This document shows positions 1 through 8,792 of a stretch of DNA of 64,000 nt, piece by piece. Every line of letters starts with the position of its first letter. Within the stretch, counting starts at the first letter, position 1. The stretch comes from Streptomyces uncialis (GTDB taxonomy: Bacteria; Actinomycetota; Actinomycetes; Streptomycetales; Streptomycetaceae). A program made the position numbers and the translations under genes. The notes under the pieces are model-generated. The model was not told the origin of the DNA. It ran no database searches and saw only the letters and a program-made list of their open reading frames with translations. The stretch covers positions 124,001-188,000 of the forward strand of contig NZ_LFBV01000009.1 of the NCBI RefSeq assembly GCF_001905345.1. Reading direction: 5' to 3'.

Positions 1-115
1 CCCGTACGGGACAAGTGCGTCCACCCGGACAGACCTCGGAAGCGCAAGCGAAGGCGACCCGCGGGGAACGGCGCACCCCACGAGCGACGGCACAGGGACA
101 AGCGCGTCCAGCACA
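1..115. repeat. Tail of a dispersed intergenic repeat array
   Basis: The first bases match the distal part of the repeat family found at five other places in this window. The stretch GCGCAAGCGAAGGCGACCC (about 43-61) is the reverse complement of the motif that opens the arrays at 7.8, 24.4 and 40.4 kb. A second degenerate unit (GAGCGACGGCACAGGGACAA, about 82-101) follows. The 20-base core of this array must lie to the left of the window. No gene is visible before gatC. Confidence 0.7.
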
Positions 116-265
116 GGGGACCCGGGCGCGCGCCTCGGCCGGGCCGGGTCGGAGGACGGGCCGGGGGACGGTGCTGCGGGCCCCCCGCCAAGGGGTTTCG
201 CGGAGAGACACCCCCGCCCCATAGGATTGGCCTCAAAACCACCACTCACCCCAGAGGATCGACGC

Positions 266-562
266 ATGCCTGGCATCACGCGCGAGGAGGTCGCCCACCT
301 CGCACGGCTGGCACGCCTGGACCTGAAGAGCGAAGAACTCGACCACTTCGCCGGTCAGCTCGACGACATCATCGGCGCGGTAGCCCGCGTCGCCGAGGTC
401 GCCGACCAGGACGTACCGCCGACCTCCCACCCGCTGCCCCTGACGAACGTCATGCGCGCGGACGAGGTCCGACCCTCGCTCACCCCCGAGCAGGCGCTGT
501 CCGGTGCCCCGGCCCATGAACAGCAGCGTTTCAAGGTCCCGCAGATCCTGGGGGAGGACTGA
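266..562 (+). CDS. gatC: Asp-tRNA(Asn)/Glu-tRNA(Gln) amidotransferase subunit C
   Basis: Small subunit of the GatCAB complex, which converts Glu-tRNA(Gln) (and in some organisms Asp-tRNA(Asn)) to the amidated form in the cytoplasm; GatC stabilises GatA and tethers it to GatB. The 98-aa product starts MPGITREEVAHLARLARLDL, the typical GatC N-terminus, and carries the usual VPPTSHPLPL segment in its middle. An in-frame start at 227 would add 13 residues with no family support, so the ATG at 266 is chosen; AGAGGAT lies just upstream. gatA follows after 5 bases, so the genes are probably co-transcribed. Length and sequence are normal for the family. Confidence 0.95.
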   Translation: MPGITREEVAHLARLARLDLKSEELDHFAGQLDDIIGAVARVAEVADQDVPPTSHPLPLTNVMRADEVRPSLTPEQALSGAPAHEQQRFKVPQILGED

Positions 563-567
563 TCGCC

Positions 568-2082
568 ATGCCTGAGGACAAGCCCGACATGAACAGCATC
601 ATCAGGCTGACCGCCGCCGAAACAGCGGCGCGCATCGCTTCCGGCGAGCTGACGGCCATCGAGGTCACCGAGGCCCACCTGGCCCGGATCGAGGCCGTGG
701 ACGAGAAGGTCCACGCGTTCCTGCACGTGGACCGCGAGGGCGCCCTCGCCCAGGCCCGCGCGGTGGACGCCAAGCGCGCGGCGGGCGAGAAGCTCGGCCC
801 CCTCGCGGGCGTACCGCTCGCGCTCAAGGACATCTTCACCACCGACGGCATCCCGACCACCGTCGGCTCGAAGATCCTCGAAGGCTGGATCCCGCCGTAC
901 GACGCGACCCTCACGAAGAAGCTGAAGGCCGCCGACGTCGTGATCCTCGGCAAGACCAACATGGACGAGTTCGCCATGGGGTCGTCGACGGAGAACAGCG
1001 CGTACGGCCCCACGGGCAACCCGTGGGACCTGACCCGGGTCCCGGGCGGCTCCGGCGGCGGCTCGTCCGCGGCGCTCGCCTCGTACCAGGCGCCCCTCGC
1101 GATCGGTACGGACACCGGCGGCTCGATCCGTCAGCCCGCCGCCCTGACCGGCACGGTCGGGGTCAAGCCGACGTACGGCGGGGTCTCCCGCTACGGCATG
1201 GTCGCGTTCTCCAGCTCGCTGGACCAGGGCGGCCCCTGCGCGCGTACCGTCCTCGACGCGGCCCTGCTGCACGAGGTCATCGGCGGCCACGACCCGCTGG
1301 ACTCGACGTCCATCGACGCCCCCGTACCGCCGGTCGTGGAGGCCGCGCGCAACGGTTCCGTGGCGGGTATGCGGGTCGGTGTCGTCAAGCAGTTCCGCGG
1401 CGAGGGCTACCAGGCCGGCGTCGTCCAGCGGTTCGACGAGTCCGTCGCGCTGCTGAAGGAGCTGGGCGCCGAGATCGTCGAGCTGGACTGCCCGTCCTTC
1501 GACCTGGCGCTCTCCGCTTACTACCTGATCGCGCCGTCCGAGTGCTCCAGCAACCTGGCCCGCTTCGACGCGATGCGCTACGGGCTGCGGGTCGGCGACG
1601 ACGGCACCCGTTCGGCCGAGGAGGTCACCGCGATCACCCGTGACGCCGGTTTCGGCGACGAGGTCAAGCGGCGGATCATGCTCGGCACGTACGCGCTCAG
1701 CTCCGGCTACTACGACGCGTACTACGGCAGCGCCCAGAAGGTCCGCACCCTGATCACCCGGGACTTCGAGAAGGCGTTCGAGCGGGTCGACGTGATCGTG
1801 TCGCCCACGACGCCCACCACCGCCTTCGCGATCGGTGAACGCGCGGACGACCCGATGGCGATGTACCTCGCGGACCTGTGCACCATCCCCACCAACCTGG
1901 CGGGCAACGCGGCCATGTCGCTGCCCTGCGGCCTCGCGCCCGAGGACGGTCTGCCGGTCGGTCTCCAGATCATCGCCCCGGCGATGAAGGACGACCGGCT
2001 GTACAAGGTCGGTGCCGCCGTCGAGGCGGCGTTCGTGGAACGCTGGGGTCATCCGCTGCTAGAGGAGGCACCGTCGCTGTGA
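568..2082 (+). CDS. gatA: Asp-tRNA(Asn)/Glu-tRNA(Gln) amidotransferase subunit A
   Basis: Amidase-signature subunit that hydrolyses glutamine to feed ammonia to GatB. The 504-aa protein has the Ser-cisSer-Lys triad context: Lys in LALKDIF (about residue 87), a glycine/serine-rich signature GGSGGGSSAALA (about 160-172) and TDTGGSIRQPAA containing the nucleophilic serine (about 180). The alternative start at 589 (MNSIIRLTAAET) matches where many GatA proteins begin, so the first 7 residues are uncertain. GGGGGAGG precedes 568 at about 12 bases. Its stop overlaps the GTG of the next gene by 4 bases (GTGA), which suggests translational coupling. Confidence 0.96.
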   Translation: MPEDKPDMNSIIRLTAAETAARIASGELTAIEVTEAHLARIEAVDEKVHAFLHVDREGALAQARAVDAKRAAGEKLGPLAGVPLALKDIFTTDGIPTTVGSKILEGWIPPYDATLTKKLKAADVVILGKTNMDEFAMGSSTENSAYGPTGNPWDLTRVPGGSGGGSSAALASYQAPLAIGTDTGGSIRQPAALTGTVGVKPTYGGVSRYGMVAFSSSLDQGGPCARTVLDAALLHEVIGGHDPLDSTSIDAPVPPVVEAARNGSVAGMRVGVVKQFRGEGYQAGVVQRFDESVALLKELGAEIVELDCPSFDLALSAYYLIAPSECSSNLARFDAMRYGLRVGDDGTRSAEEVTAITRDAGFGDEVKRRIMLGTYALSSGYYDAYYGSAQKVRTLITRDFEKAFERVDVIVSPTTPTTAFAIGERADDPMAMYLADLCTIPTNLAGNAAMSLPCGLAPEDGLPVGLQIIAPAMKDDRLYKVGAAVEAAFVERWGHPLLEEAPSL

Positions 2083-2318
2083 GCGCACTGACCAAGGCCA
2101 AGGGCTTCAAGAAGTCCCGGTCCGGCACGTACCTGTCCATGGCCACCACGGCGTTCGGCGCCGTCAGCGTCCTCAAGCAGGCCAGGAAGGCCCGCTCGGA
2201 CAACGACACGCTGCGGCTGCTCGACGCCGCGGTGTCCGCCGCCGCCATCGCCACCGGCCTCGCCATCCTCTACCGGGAGCTCAAGCGCCTCGGTGACGAC
2301 GATGTCCTGCTGGGCTGA
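2079..2318 (+). CDS. Small conserved protein between gatA and gatB
   Basis: A 79-aa product starting at the GTG that overlaps the gatA stop (GTGA). It is basic at the N-terminus (KAKGFKKSRSG) and has one possible hydrophobic stretch near the middle-to-end (AAVSAAAIATGLAILY, about 49-64) that could be a single membrane segment, followed by a charged tail. No family is recognised. Its place inside the gatCAB operon, 15 bases before gatB, and correct codon bias make it a real gene. I recall a small gene at the same place in other Streptomyces, but no role is known to me. Confidence 0.8.
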   Translation: MSALTKAKGFKKSRSGTYLSMATTAFGAVSVLKQARKARSDNDTLRLLDAAVSAAAIATGLAILYRELKRLGDDDVLLG

Positions 2319-2333
2319 GAGGGAAGTTTCACC

Positions 2334-3845
2334 GTGACTGTCACGACCGACCTGGTGTCGTACGAGGACGCGCTCGCGTCGTACGACCCCGTCATGGGCC
2401 TGGAGGTCCATGTCGAGCTCGGCACCAGGACCAAGATGTTCTGCGGCTGCGCCACGGAACTGGGCGCGGAGCCCAATGCCCAGACCTGCCCGACCTGTCT
2501 CGGCATGCCGGGCTCCCTGCCGGTCGTCAACGCGATCGGCGTGGAGTCCGCGATCAAGATCGGTCTCGCGCTGCACTGCGAGATCGCCGAGTGGTGCCGC
2601 TTCGCCCGGAAGAACTACTTCTATCCGGACATGCCGAAGAACTTCCAGACCTCCCAGTACGACGAGCCGATCGCCTTCAACGGCTATCTGGACGTCCAGC
2701 TGGAGGACGGCGAGGTCTTCCGCGTGGACATCGAGCGCGCCCATATGGAGGAGGACACCGGCAAGTCGACCCATGTGGGCGGCGCCACCGGCCGAATCCA
2801 CGGCGCCTCGCACTCGCTCCTCGACTACAACCGCGCGGGCATCCCCCTCATCGAGATCGTCACCAAGCCGATCACCGGCGCCGGTGAGCGCGCTCCCGAG
2901 GTCGCCAAGGCGTATGTCGCGGAGCTGCGTGAGCTGATCCGGGCGCTCGGTGTCTCCGAGGCCCGGATGGAGATGGGCCAGATGCGCTGCGACGTGAACC
3001 TGTCGCTGCGTCCGTACGGCCGCGAGAAGTTCGGTACCCGCAGCGAGACGAAGAACGTCAACTCGCTGCGCTCCGTCGAGCGTGCCGCCCGCTTCGAGAT
3101 CCAGCGGCACGCCGCGGTCCTGAACACCGGCGGCACCATCGTCCAGGAGACCCGGCACTTCCACGAGGACACCGGCTCCACCACCTCCGGCCGGATCAAG
3201 GAGGAGGCGGAGGACTACCGGTACTTCCCGGAGCCCGATCTGGTGCCCGTCGCCCCGGCCCGGGAATGGGTCGAGGAACTGCGGGCCGGGCTGCCCGAGC
3301 TGCCGCGCGTACGCCGTAACCGGCTGCGCGAGGAGTGGGGCGTCACCGAGCACGACATGCAGTCCATCCTCAACGCCGGGGCGGTCGACCTGATCGCCGC
3401 GACCATCGAGGAGGGCGCCGACTCCGCCGCCGCCCGCAAGTGGTGGATGGGCGAGCTGGCCCGCAACGCCAACGAGTCCGGTCGGGCCCTGGACGCGCTG
3501 GGGATCACCCCCGCCGCGGTCGCGCGGGTCGCCGCGCTCGTCGCGTCGGGCGACCTCAACGACAAGCTCGCCCGGCAGGTCATCGAGGGTGTGCTGGCCG
3601 GTGAGGGCACGCCGGACGAGGTCGTCGAGAAGCGGGGCCTGAAGGTCGTCTCCGACGAGGGCGCGCTCACCACCGCCGTCGACGAGGCCATCGCCGGGAA
3701 CCCGGGCATCGCGGACAAGATCCGCGGTGGCAAGGTCCAGGCGGCGGGCGCCCTGGTGGGTGCCGTCATGAAGGCCACCCGCGGGCAGGCCGACGCGGCC
3801 CGGGTCAAGGAACTGATCCTGGAGCGTCTCGGCGTCGAGGGCTGA
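2334..3845 (+). CDS. gatB: Asp-tRNA(Asn)/Glu-tRNA(Gln) amidotransferase subunit B
   Basis: The tRNA-binding and phosphorylating subunit of GatCAB; it activates the Glu or Asp side chain on mischarged tRNA and receives ammonia from GatA. The 503-aa protein begins at GTG with GAGGGAAGTTTC upstream. It contains the hallmark GLEVHVELGT (about 21-30), a zinc-site-like cysteine set CGCATELG...CPTCLGMPG (about 38-62), and the helical tail that closes with GAVMKATRGQADAARVKELI. Length is normal. The gene ends the operon; a perfect 16-bp hairpin lies 25 bases downstream. Confidence 0.97.
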   Translation: MTVTTDLVSYEDALASYDPVMGLEVHVELGTRTKMFCGCATELGAEPNAQTCPTCLGMPGSLPVVNAIGVESAIKIGLALHCEIAEWCRFARKNYFYPDMPKNFQTSQYDEPIAFNGYLDVQLEDGEVFRVDIERAHMEEDTGKSTHVGGATGRIHGASHSLLDYNRAGIPLIEIVTKPITGAGERAPEVAKAYVAELRELIRALGVSEARMEMGQMRCDVNLSLRPYGREKFGTRSETKNVNSLRSVERAARFEIQRHAAVLNTGGTIVQETRHFHEDTGSTTSGRIKEEAEDYRYFPEPDLVPVAPAREWVEELRAGLPELPRVRRNRLREEWGVTEHDMQSILNAGAVDLIAATIEEGADSAAARKWWMGELARNANESGRALDALGITPAAVARVAALVASGDLNDKLARQVIEGVLAGEGTPDEVVEKRGLKVVSDEGALTTAVDEAIAGNPGIADKIRGGKVQAAGALVGAVMKATRGQADAARVKELILERLGVEG

Positions 3846-3870
3846 CCCCCGACGGACGGATGAGTACGAG

Positions 3871-3909
3871 CGGAGGGCGGCGCACCGGGTGACGGTGCGC
3901 CGCCCTCCG
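3871..3909 (+). terminator. Strong hairpin terminator after gatB
   Basis: A perfect 16-bp stem CGGAGGGCGGCGCACC / GGTGCGCCGCCCTCCG with a 7-base loop, 25 bases past the gatB stop. There is no T-run, which is common for Streptomyces terminators. About 270 bases of apparently non-coding DNA follow before the transporter gene. Confidence 0.85.
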
Positions 3910-4183
3910 CCGTCCGTACGGGCCCGCGCAGGGGCGGAACCCTCCCAGGTCCGGGCCGTCCGCCGCCCTCGGCCCACTTCCGCCGACACGTCCGCCGACT
4001 TCTGTGACGAGAGCCACGAACCGGACAAACGATCTCTTGTTGCTGCGAGAGTGGCCCCACGTTCATATGTTCTTCGTGGCGGTACCGTTCGTCCCCCGTG
4101 TGACCCTGGGGTCCGGTCCCGGCGGCTGTACCGGGGTACCGGCTGTTCCCGAGGAAGATCCGACGAGGCTTGGGAGCACATCG

Positions 4184-6418
4184 GTGGCAGCACTCGCGCG
4201 ATGGTGCGTCCGCCGACGCCTCGTGGTCGTCCTCCTGTGGCTCCTCGCCCTCGGCGCCACGGCCGCCGCCGCGGCCCTCACCGGCTCCGCGTACTCCAAC
4301 GACTACGAGGTCCCCGGCACCGAGTCCGGCCGCGCCACCGAGCTCCTCGCCCAGGGCTTCCCCGGCGCGGGCGGCGACAGCGACACCATCGTCTGGCACA
4401 CCGAACGCGGCACGGTACGCGCCGCCGCCGTCGAACAGACCATGACCCGGACCCTCGCCGAGGTCGCGGCACTGCCCACCGTCGCCGATGTCACCAGCCC
4501 GTACGGTGAGCCGGGCGCCGACGGACCCGGCGGCGCCACCCGGATCAGCGCCGACGGCCGCACCGCCTACGCCACCCTCACCTTCGACCGGCCGGTCGGT
4601 GAACTGACCGCGGCCCACGCCGACGCCGTTGTCACCACGGCCCAGCGGGCCGCGGGCGACGACCTCCGCGTCGAACTCGGCGGCACCGCCGTCGCCCTCA
4701 CCGAACCGCTCGGCGGACATCTCGCGGAGGCCGTGGGTGTCGCCGTCGCCGCCGTCGTCCTCTTCCTGGCCTTCGGCTCCCTCGCCGCGTCCCTGCTGCC
4801 CATCGCCACGGCCCTCGTCAGCGTCGGCACCGCCTACGGCGGGATCGTGCTGCTCGGCCACACCATGACCGTCGCGGACTTCGCCCCCATGCTCGGCCTG
4901 CTCATCGGCCTCGGCGTCGGCATCGACTACGCGCTGTTCATCGTCACCCGCCACCGGCAGGGCCTCAAACGCGGCTTGTCCGTCGAGGAGTCCGCGGTCC
5001 GGGCCGTCGCCACCACCGGCCGCGCCGTCGTCTTCGCGGGCGCCACCGTCTGCATCGCCCTGCTCGGCATGCTGATCCTGCGGCTCGGCTTCCTCAACGG
5101 GGTCGCCATCGCCGCGTCCCTCACCGTCGTCCTGACCGTCGCCGCGTCCGTGACCCTGCTGCCCGCGCTGCTCGCCTGGATCGGCCCCCGCGCGCTCAGC
5201 CGCCGCGAACGCCGACGGCTGGCCGAGCACGGACCCGCACCCGAGGTCCCCACCGGTCTCGCCGCCCGCTGGTCCGCCTTCGTCGAACGGCATCCCAAAC
5301 TCCTCGGCGCTCTCGCCCTCGCCGTGATCACGGTCCTCGCGCTGCCCACCCTCTCGCTGCACCTCGGCACCTCCGACCAGGGCAACAACCCGGAGACGGC
5401 CACCACCCGCCAGGCCTACGACCTCCTCGCCGACGGGTTCGGCCCCGGGGTCAACGGCCCCCTCACCCTCGTCGCCGAACTCCGCGGCGCCGACGACCGC
5501 CTCGCCTTCGACGGCCTCGCCGCCACCCTGCGCAGCACCGAGAACGTCGCGTCCGTCACCCCGGCCGTCCACAACGGCGCCGGTGACACCGCGGTCCTCA
5601 CCGTCGTCCCCGGATCCGCGCCGCAGTCCCAGGAGACCAGCGCGCTCGTCGACCGGCTGCGCACCGAGGTCCTGCCCCGCGCCGAGCACGGCACCTCCCT
5701 CGACGTCCACGTCGGGGGTGTGACCGCCGGATACGACGACTTCGCCGAGATCATCGTCGGCAAGCTCCCGCTCTTCGTCGGGGTCGTCATCGCCCTCGGC
5801 TGTCTGCTGCTCCTGCTGGCCTTCCGCTCCATCGGTATCCCCGTCAAGGCCGCCGTCATGAACATCGCCGCCGTGGCCGGGGCCTTCGGCGTCGTCGTCG
5901 CGATCTTCCAGTGGGGCTGGGGCAGCGAACTCCTCGGCCTCGGCCGCGCCGGGCCCATCGAACCGTTCCTCCCCGTGATCATGGTGTCCGTCCTCTTCGG
6001 GCTCTCCATGGACTACCAGGTCTTCCTGGTGAGCCGGATGTACGAGGAATGGCTGGAGACCCGGGACAACCGCCGCGCGGTACGGGTCGGACTCGCGGAG
6101 ACCAGCCGCGTGATCAACTCCGCGGCGGTCATCATGATCTCCGTCTTCCTCGCCTTCGTCCTCACCGGCGACCGGGTCATCGCCATGTTCGGCATCGCGC
6201 TCGCCGCGGCCGTCGCCCTGGACGCCTTCGTCCTGCGCACCCTCCTGGTGCCCGCCCTGATGCATATGCTCGGCGGCGCCAACTGGTGGCTGCCGCGCCG
6301 GCTGGACCGGCTGCTGCCCCGTATCAGCATCGAGGCGCCGAAAGCCGCTACCGGTGATCCGGCGGGACATGCGACGATTCCCGCGCGGCGCGACGCGCCG
6401 ACACACGCGGACGTATGA
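4184..6418 (+). CDS. MMPL/RND-family membrane transporter
   Basis: A 744-aa inner-membrane transporter of the MMPL (RND superfamily) type, probably exporting a lipid or hydrophobic small molecule; the substrate cannot be read from sequence. Two repeated halves are visible: TM1 at the N-terminus (about 8-30), an extracytoplasmic loop with the YEVPGTES motif, then a helix bundle including GLLIGLGVGIDYALFIVTRH (about 240-260), and a second half with LFGLSMDYQVFLVSRMYEEW (about 604-623). The aspartates in GIDYALF and SMDYQVF match the proton-relay positions of the family. The GTG at 4184 is preferred because GGGAG precedes it and the hydrophobic start follows at once; an upstream ATG at 4004 gives an atypical extension. 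Confidence 0.9.
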   Translation: MAALARWCVRRRLVVVLLWLLALGATAAAAALTGSAYSNDYEVPGTESGRATELLAQGFPGAGGDSDTIVWHTERGTVRAAAVEQTMTRTLAEVAALPTVADVTSPYGEPGADGPGGATRISADGRTAYATLTFDRPVGELTAAHADAVVTTAQRAAGDDLRVELGGTAVALTEPLGGHLAEAVGVAVAAVVLFLAFGSLAASLLPIATALVSVGTAYGGIVLLGHTMTVADFAPMLGLLIGLGVGIDYALFIVTRHRQGLKRGLSVEESAVRAVATTGRAVVFAGATVCIALLGMLILRLGFLNGVAIAASLTVVLTVAASVTLLPALLAWIGPRALSRRERRRLAEHGPAPEVPTGLAARWSAFVERHPKLLGALALAVITVLALPTLSLHLGTSDQGNNPETATTRQAYDLLADGFGPGVNGPLTLVAELRGADDRLAFDGLAATLRSTENVASVTPAVHNGAGDTAVLTVVPGSAPQSQETSALVDRLRTEVLPRAEHGTSLDVHVGGVTAGYDDFAEIIVGKLPLFVGVVIALGCLLLLLAFRSIGIPVKAAVMNIAAVAGAFGVVVAIFQWGWGSELLGLGRAGPIEPFLPVIMVSVLFGLSMDYQVFLVSRMYEEWLETRDNRRAVRVGLAETSRVINSAAVIMISVFLAFVLTGDRVIAMFGIALAAAVALDAFVLRTLLVPALMHMLGGANWWLPRRLDRLLPRISIEAPKAATGDPAGHATIPARRDAPTHADV

Positions 6419-6513
6419 CGACGAAAGCGACCGCGACCCCCGTGTGACGGCGCCCGGCCAAGGGTGCCCTCCGGGGCGGTGACCGGTCCCACCCCTGGCT
6501 GAGGAGCTGAGGA

Positions 6514-7068
6514 ATGTACGCGAGAACACTCGGTGACGACGGCGCGGAACTGCGCCCGCTGGAGTCCTGGCACGCCGAGGAGTTCCTGGCCCATCTGGAC
6601 CGCGGACGCGCGTTCATCGGACAGCACGTCTCCTTCGGCACCGGTATCCACGACGCGGAAGCCGCTCGCGCCATGCTGCGCTCGTACGCCGACAAGCGCG
6701 CCGCCGACAGCGGCAGCATGCACGGCCTGTGGCTGGACGGCACCCTTGTCGGGGGTCTGCTCTTCCGCCTCTTCGACGCGGGGACCGGCAACTGCGAGCT
6801 CGGCTGCTGGCTCGAACCCGACGCCGCCGGTCGCGGTCTGGTCACCCGGGGCGCCCGGGTACTCATCGACTGGGCCTTCCACGACCGCGGCATGCACCGT
6901 GTCGAATGGGTCGCCTCCTCCGCCAACAAGCCCAGCCTGCGGGTCGCGGAACGGCTCGGAATGCGCCGCGAAGGGGTGCTGCGCGAGAGCTATCCGTACC
7001 GGGACGTTCGCCACGACATGGAGATGTGGTCCGTCCTGGCACCCGAATGGGGTACCCGTCAGGCGTGA
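6514..7068 (+). CDS. GNAT-family N-acetyltransferase (RimJ/RimL type)
   Basis: A 184-aa cytoplasmic acetyltransferase resembling the RimJ/RimL branch, which acetylates N-terminal amino groups of proteins or small amines using acetyl-CoA. The core strand/loop is ELGCWLEPDAAGRGLVTRG (about 91-109), where the AGRG-type turn binds the CoA pyrophosphate, followed by the typical MHRVEWVASSANKPSLRVAERLG (about 128-150) and EGVLRESY. GAGGAGCTGAGGA precedes the ATG. It lies 95 bases after the MMPL gene on the same strand; whether they are co-transcribed is not clear. Substrate unknown. Confidence 0.9.
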   Translation: MYARTLGDDGAELRPLESWHAEEFLAHLDRGRAFIGQHVSFGTGIHDAEAARAMLRSYADKRAADSGSMHGLWLDGTLVGGLLFRLFDAGTGNCELGCWLEPDAAGRGLVTRGARVLIDWAFHDRGMHRVEWVASSANKPSLRVAERLGMRREGVLRESYPYRDVRHDMEMWSVLAPEWGTRQA

Positions 7069-7130
7069 ATCCCGAGGCCGTCCCGGGCGTCGTTAAGGAA
7101 CCTCTCAGACGGCGTCCGTACGGTGCCCGG

Positions 7131-7820
7131 ATGGGTACGAGGACTGAAGACAACGCCGCCGCGGGCGCCGACAGCGCGGCCACGGGCACCGAAGCGGGAT
7201 CCGGTGCCGCCGGGGCCGCCCCCGAAACCGCCGCGAAGAGTGACGCCGACCGTATGACGAAGACCCCGGACGCGGCGAACGCCACGGACACGGTGGAGAA
7301 GGACGGCACGGTGCCGGACGGTACCGTCCAGGACGCCGTGGCCGACGACGGCACCGACCTGGTCGATGACGACGACGAGGGCATCGACGACGAGGACCTC
7401 ACCGCCCCCGTGGCCAAGGCGCCCTCGGGCGTTGGCCAGGGCGCCGCGGCCGTGGTCTCCGCCGCGCTCGGCGTCGTCGGACTGAGCGGCGGCTGGATCG
7501 GCACGGTCGCCTCCGCGCGGGAGTCGATCATCGGTCAGCTGGAGGCGTCGTCCTCGGGGGCCGGGGTCGCCCAGCAGATCCAGGAGGTCTACGGCGACGC
7601 CTGGCACGCCACGGCCCTGGTGGGCGGCATCTTCGCCCTGGTCGCCCTGATCGTCGGTGCGGCGACGCTCGTCAGGCCCCTGTTCGGCACGCCCGGTACG
7701 GTGCAGGCCCCGTGGGTCAGGTCCGTCGCCTGGGCGGGTGTCTCGCTCGGCGTCATCGGACTGCTGCTGTCGGTCGCCAAGTACACGGACGTGCTCCTGA
7801 GCCTGCCGACGGCAGGCTGA
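7131..7820 (+). CDS. Small integral membrane protein with acidic N-terminus
   Basis: A 229-aa protein of unknown function. Residues 1-95 are low-complexity and acidic (runs of Asp/Glu such as DDDDEGIDDEDL), probably disordered and cytoplasmic. Residues about 100-229 hold three hydrophobic segments (GAAAVVSAALGVVGLSGGW, LVGGIFALVALIVGAATLV, VAWAGVSLGVIGLLLSV), i.e. a small membrane bundle. The ATG at 7131 has no strong ribosome site, so the start is uncertain; upstream in-frame codons overlap the preceding acetyltransferase. The C-terminus borders a repeat array that starts a few bases after the stop. Confidence 0.75.
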   Translation: MGTRTEDNAAAGADSAATGTEAGSGAAGAAPETAAKSDADRMTKTPDAANATDTVEKDGTVPDGTVQDAVADDGTDLVDDDDEGIDDEDLTAPVAKAPSGVGQGAAAVVSAALGVVGLSGGWIGTVASARESIIGQLEASSSGAGVAQQIQEVYGDAWHATALVGGIFALVALIVGAATLVRPLFGTPGTVQAPWVRSVAWAGVSLGVIGLLLSVAKYTDVLLSLPTAG

Positions 7821-7824
7821 CGGG

Positions 7825-8175
7825 TCGCCTTCGCTTGCGCCTCCGAGGTCCGGCCCGGGTGGGCGTACTTGTTCCCGTGCGGGTCGCCTTCGCTTGCGCT
7901 TCCGAGGTCCGTCCGGCGTGACGCGCTTGTTCCTTGTGCCGTCGCTCGGTGGTTTCGCGCAGTTCCCCCCGCCCCTTCGGGGCGCGTCCGGTGGGTTCTT
8001 TCGACTGCGCGCGGAGTGGAGTGCCCCTCAAGGGGCGCGGGGAACTGCGCAAAGGACGAGGGCGAACCGGCACCCGAAATGCGACGGACCGGGGCAGCAT
8101 CCAGGGGCGCGGGGAACTGCGCACCCCACGGGCGACCCGCACGGGAACAAGTGGGCTCAGCGCACGGAACCCCGG
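7825..8175. repeat. Dispersed intergenic repeat array, locus 2
   Basis: Copies of the 20-base core: one reversed at 7957-7976 (with CCCCCC instead of CCCGC), then direct copies at 8031-8050 and 8103-8122. Two copies of the outer motif GGGTCGCCTTCGCTTGCGC open the array at about 7821 and 7880. The reversed and first direct copies could pair into a hairpin with a loop of about 54 bases. The array starts right behind the stop at 7820. It is followed by about 190 bases holding no gene that I can see. Confidence 0.85.
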
Positions 8176-8367
8176 GGCGGGCGGGGAGCAGGGGGCGGGG
8201 TCTAGGACGTCTGAGCCCCGTCTAAGGCGTTTCGTGGGGGCGGACGGCGAACACTAAGGTGCCGGTCACCCACAAGATGCGGCACACGCCCCATGCGGTG
8301 GAACCCCCTGGGCCGCGAGAGTTGAGGCATCGCGGAAAGCGATACCGCAACCGGCCGAGGGGTCAAG

Positions 8368-8553
8368 ATGTTCGAGTTCGAGATACACCAGCTGCACGCC
8401 GCGGACCTCCACCGTGAGGCCGCCCACCACCGTCTGGTCCGCGCCGTACGCAAGGCCCGCAAGGCCGACCGGGCCCGCCTCGCGCAGTACGAGGCGGAGG
8501 GGCAGGTGAGTGCGGGCGAACCCGGTCCCGAGCGTTTCACACGCGCCGCGTGA
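8368..8553 (+). CDS. Small hypothetical protein upstream of the LAL regulator
   Basis: A 61-aa product beginning MFEFEIHQLHAADLHREAAH, predominantly helical and rich in Arg/Ala (RAVRKARKADRARLAQYEAE). GAGGGG lies 8 bases before the ATG. Codon use fits the genome. The predicted amphipathic helix and length suggest a small soluble protein; no family is recognised. Its stop overlaps a possible GTG start (8550) of the next reading frame in a GTGA arrangement, so coupling with the regulator downstream is possible but unproven. Confidence 0.7.
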   Translation: MFEFEIHQLHAADLHREAAHHRLVRAVRKARKADRARLAQYEAEGQVSAGEPGPERFTRAA

Positions 8554-8792
8554 ACGGGCCCGCCCCGTCCGCCTGTGAGGCGGCGGTCACGGGGACCCGC
8601 ACCGACAGCACCAAGAGAGCCCGCACCACGGTCGGGGCGCCGGACACCGGCGTCCCGACCGCGGCGTTTCGGCGTCCTGGGGAGGACGAACCAGGCTGGT
8701 CCGCCGACGGGCACGGCCTGGGGCACCGGTCCATGGGGTCGCGGGGGAAACCCTCTGGGGGAGTGCGGTACCCCTGTGCGATGCTCGGCGGT

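Noticed and set aside
3215..6529. 1104-aa reading frame on the minus strand
   Set aside because: It is antisense to gatB and the MMPL transporter, has an Asp/Gly/Glu/Arg-rich composition typical of frames opposite high-GC genes, and no recognisable domain.
8550..8792. N-terminal extension of the LAL regulator from GTG 8550
   Set aside because: The GTGA overlap with the small gene is suggestive, but the extra 81 residues are Arg/Gly/Pro-rich and unlike regulator N-termini; the conserved sequence begins at about 8793.
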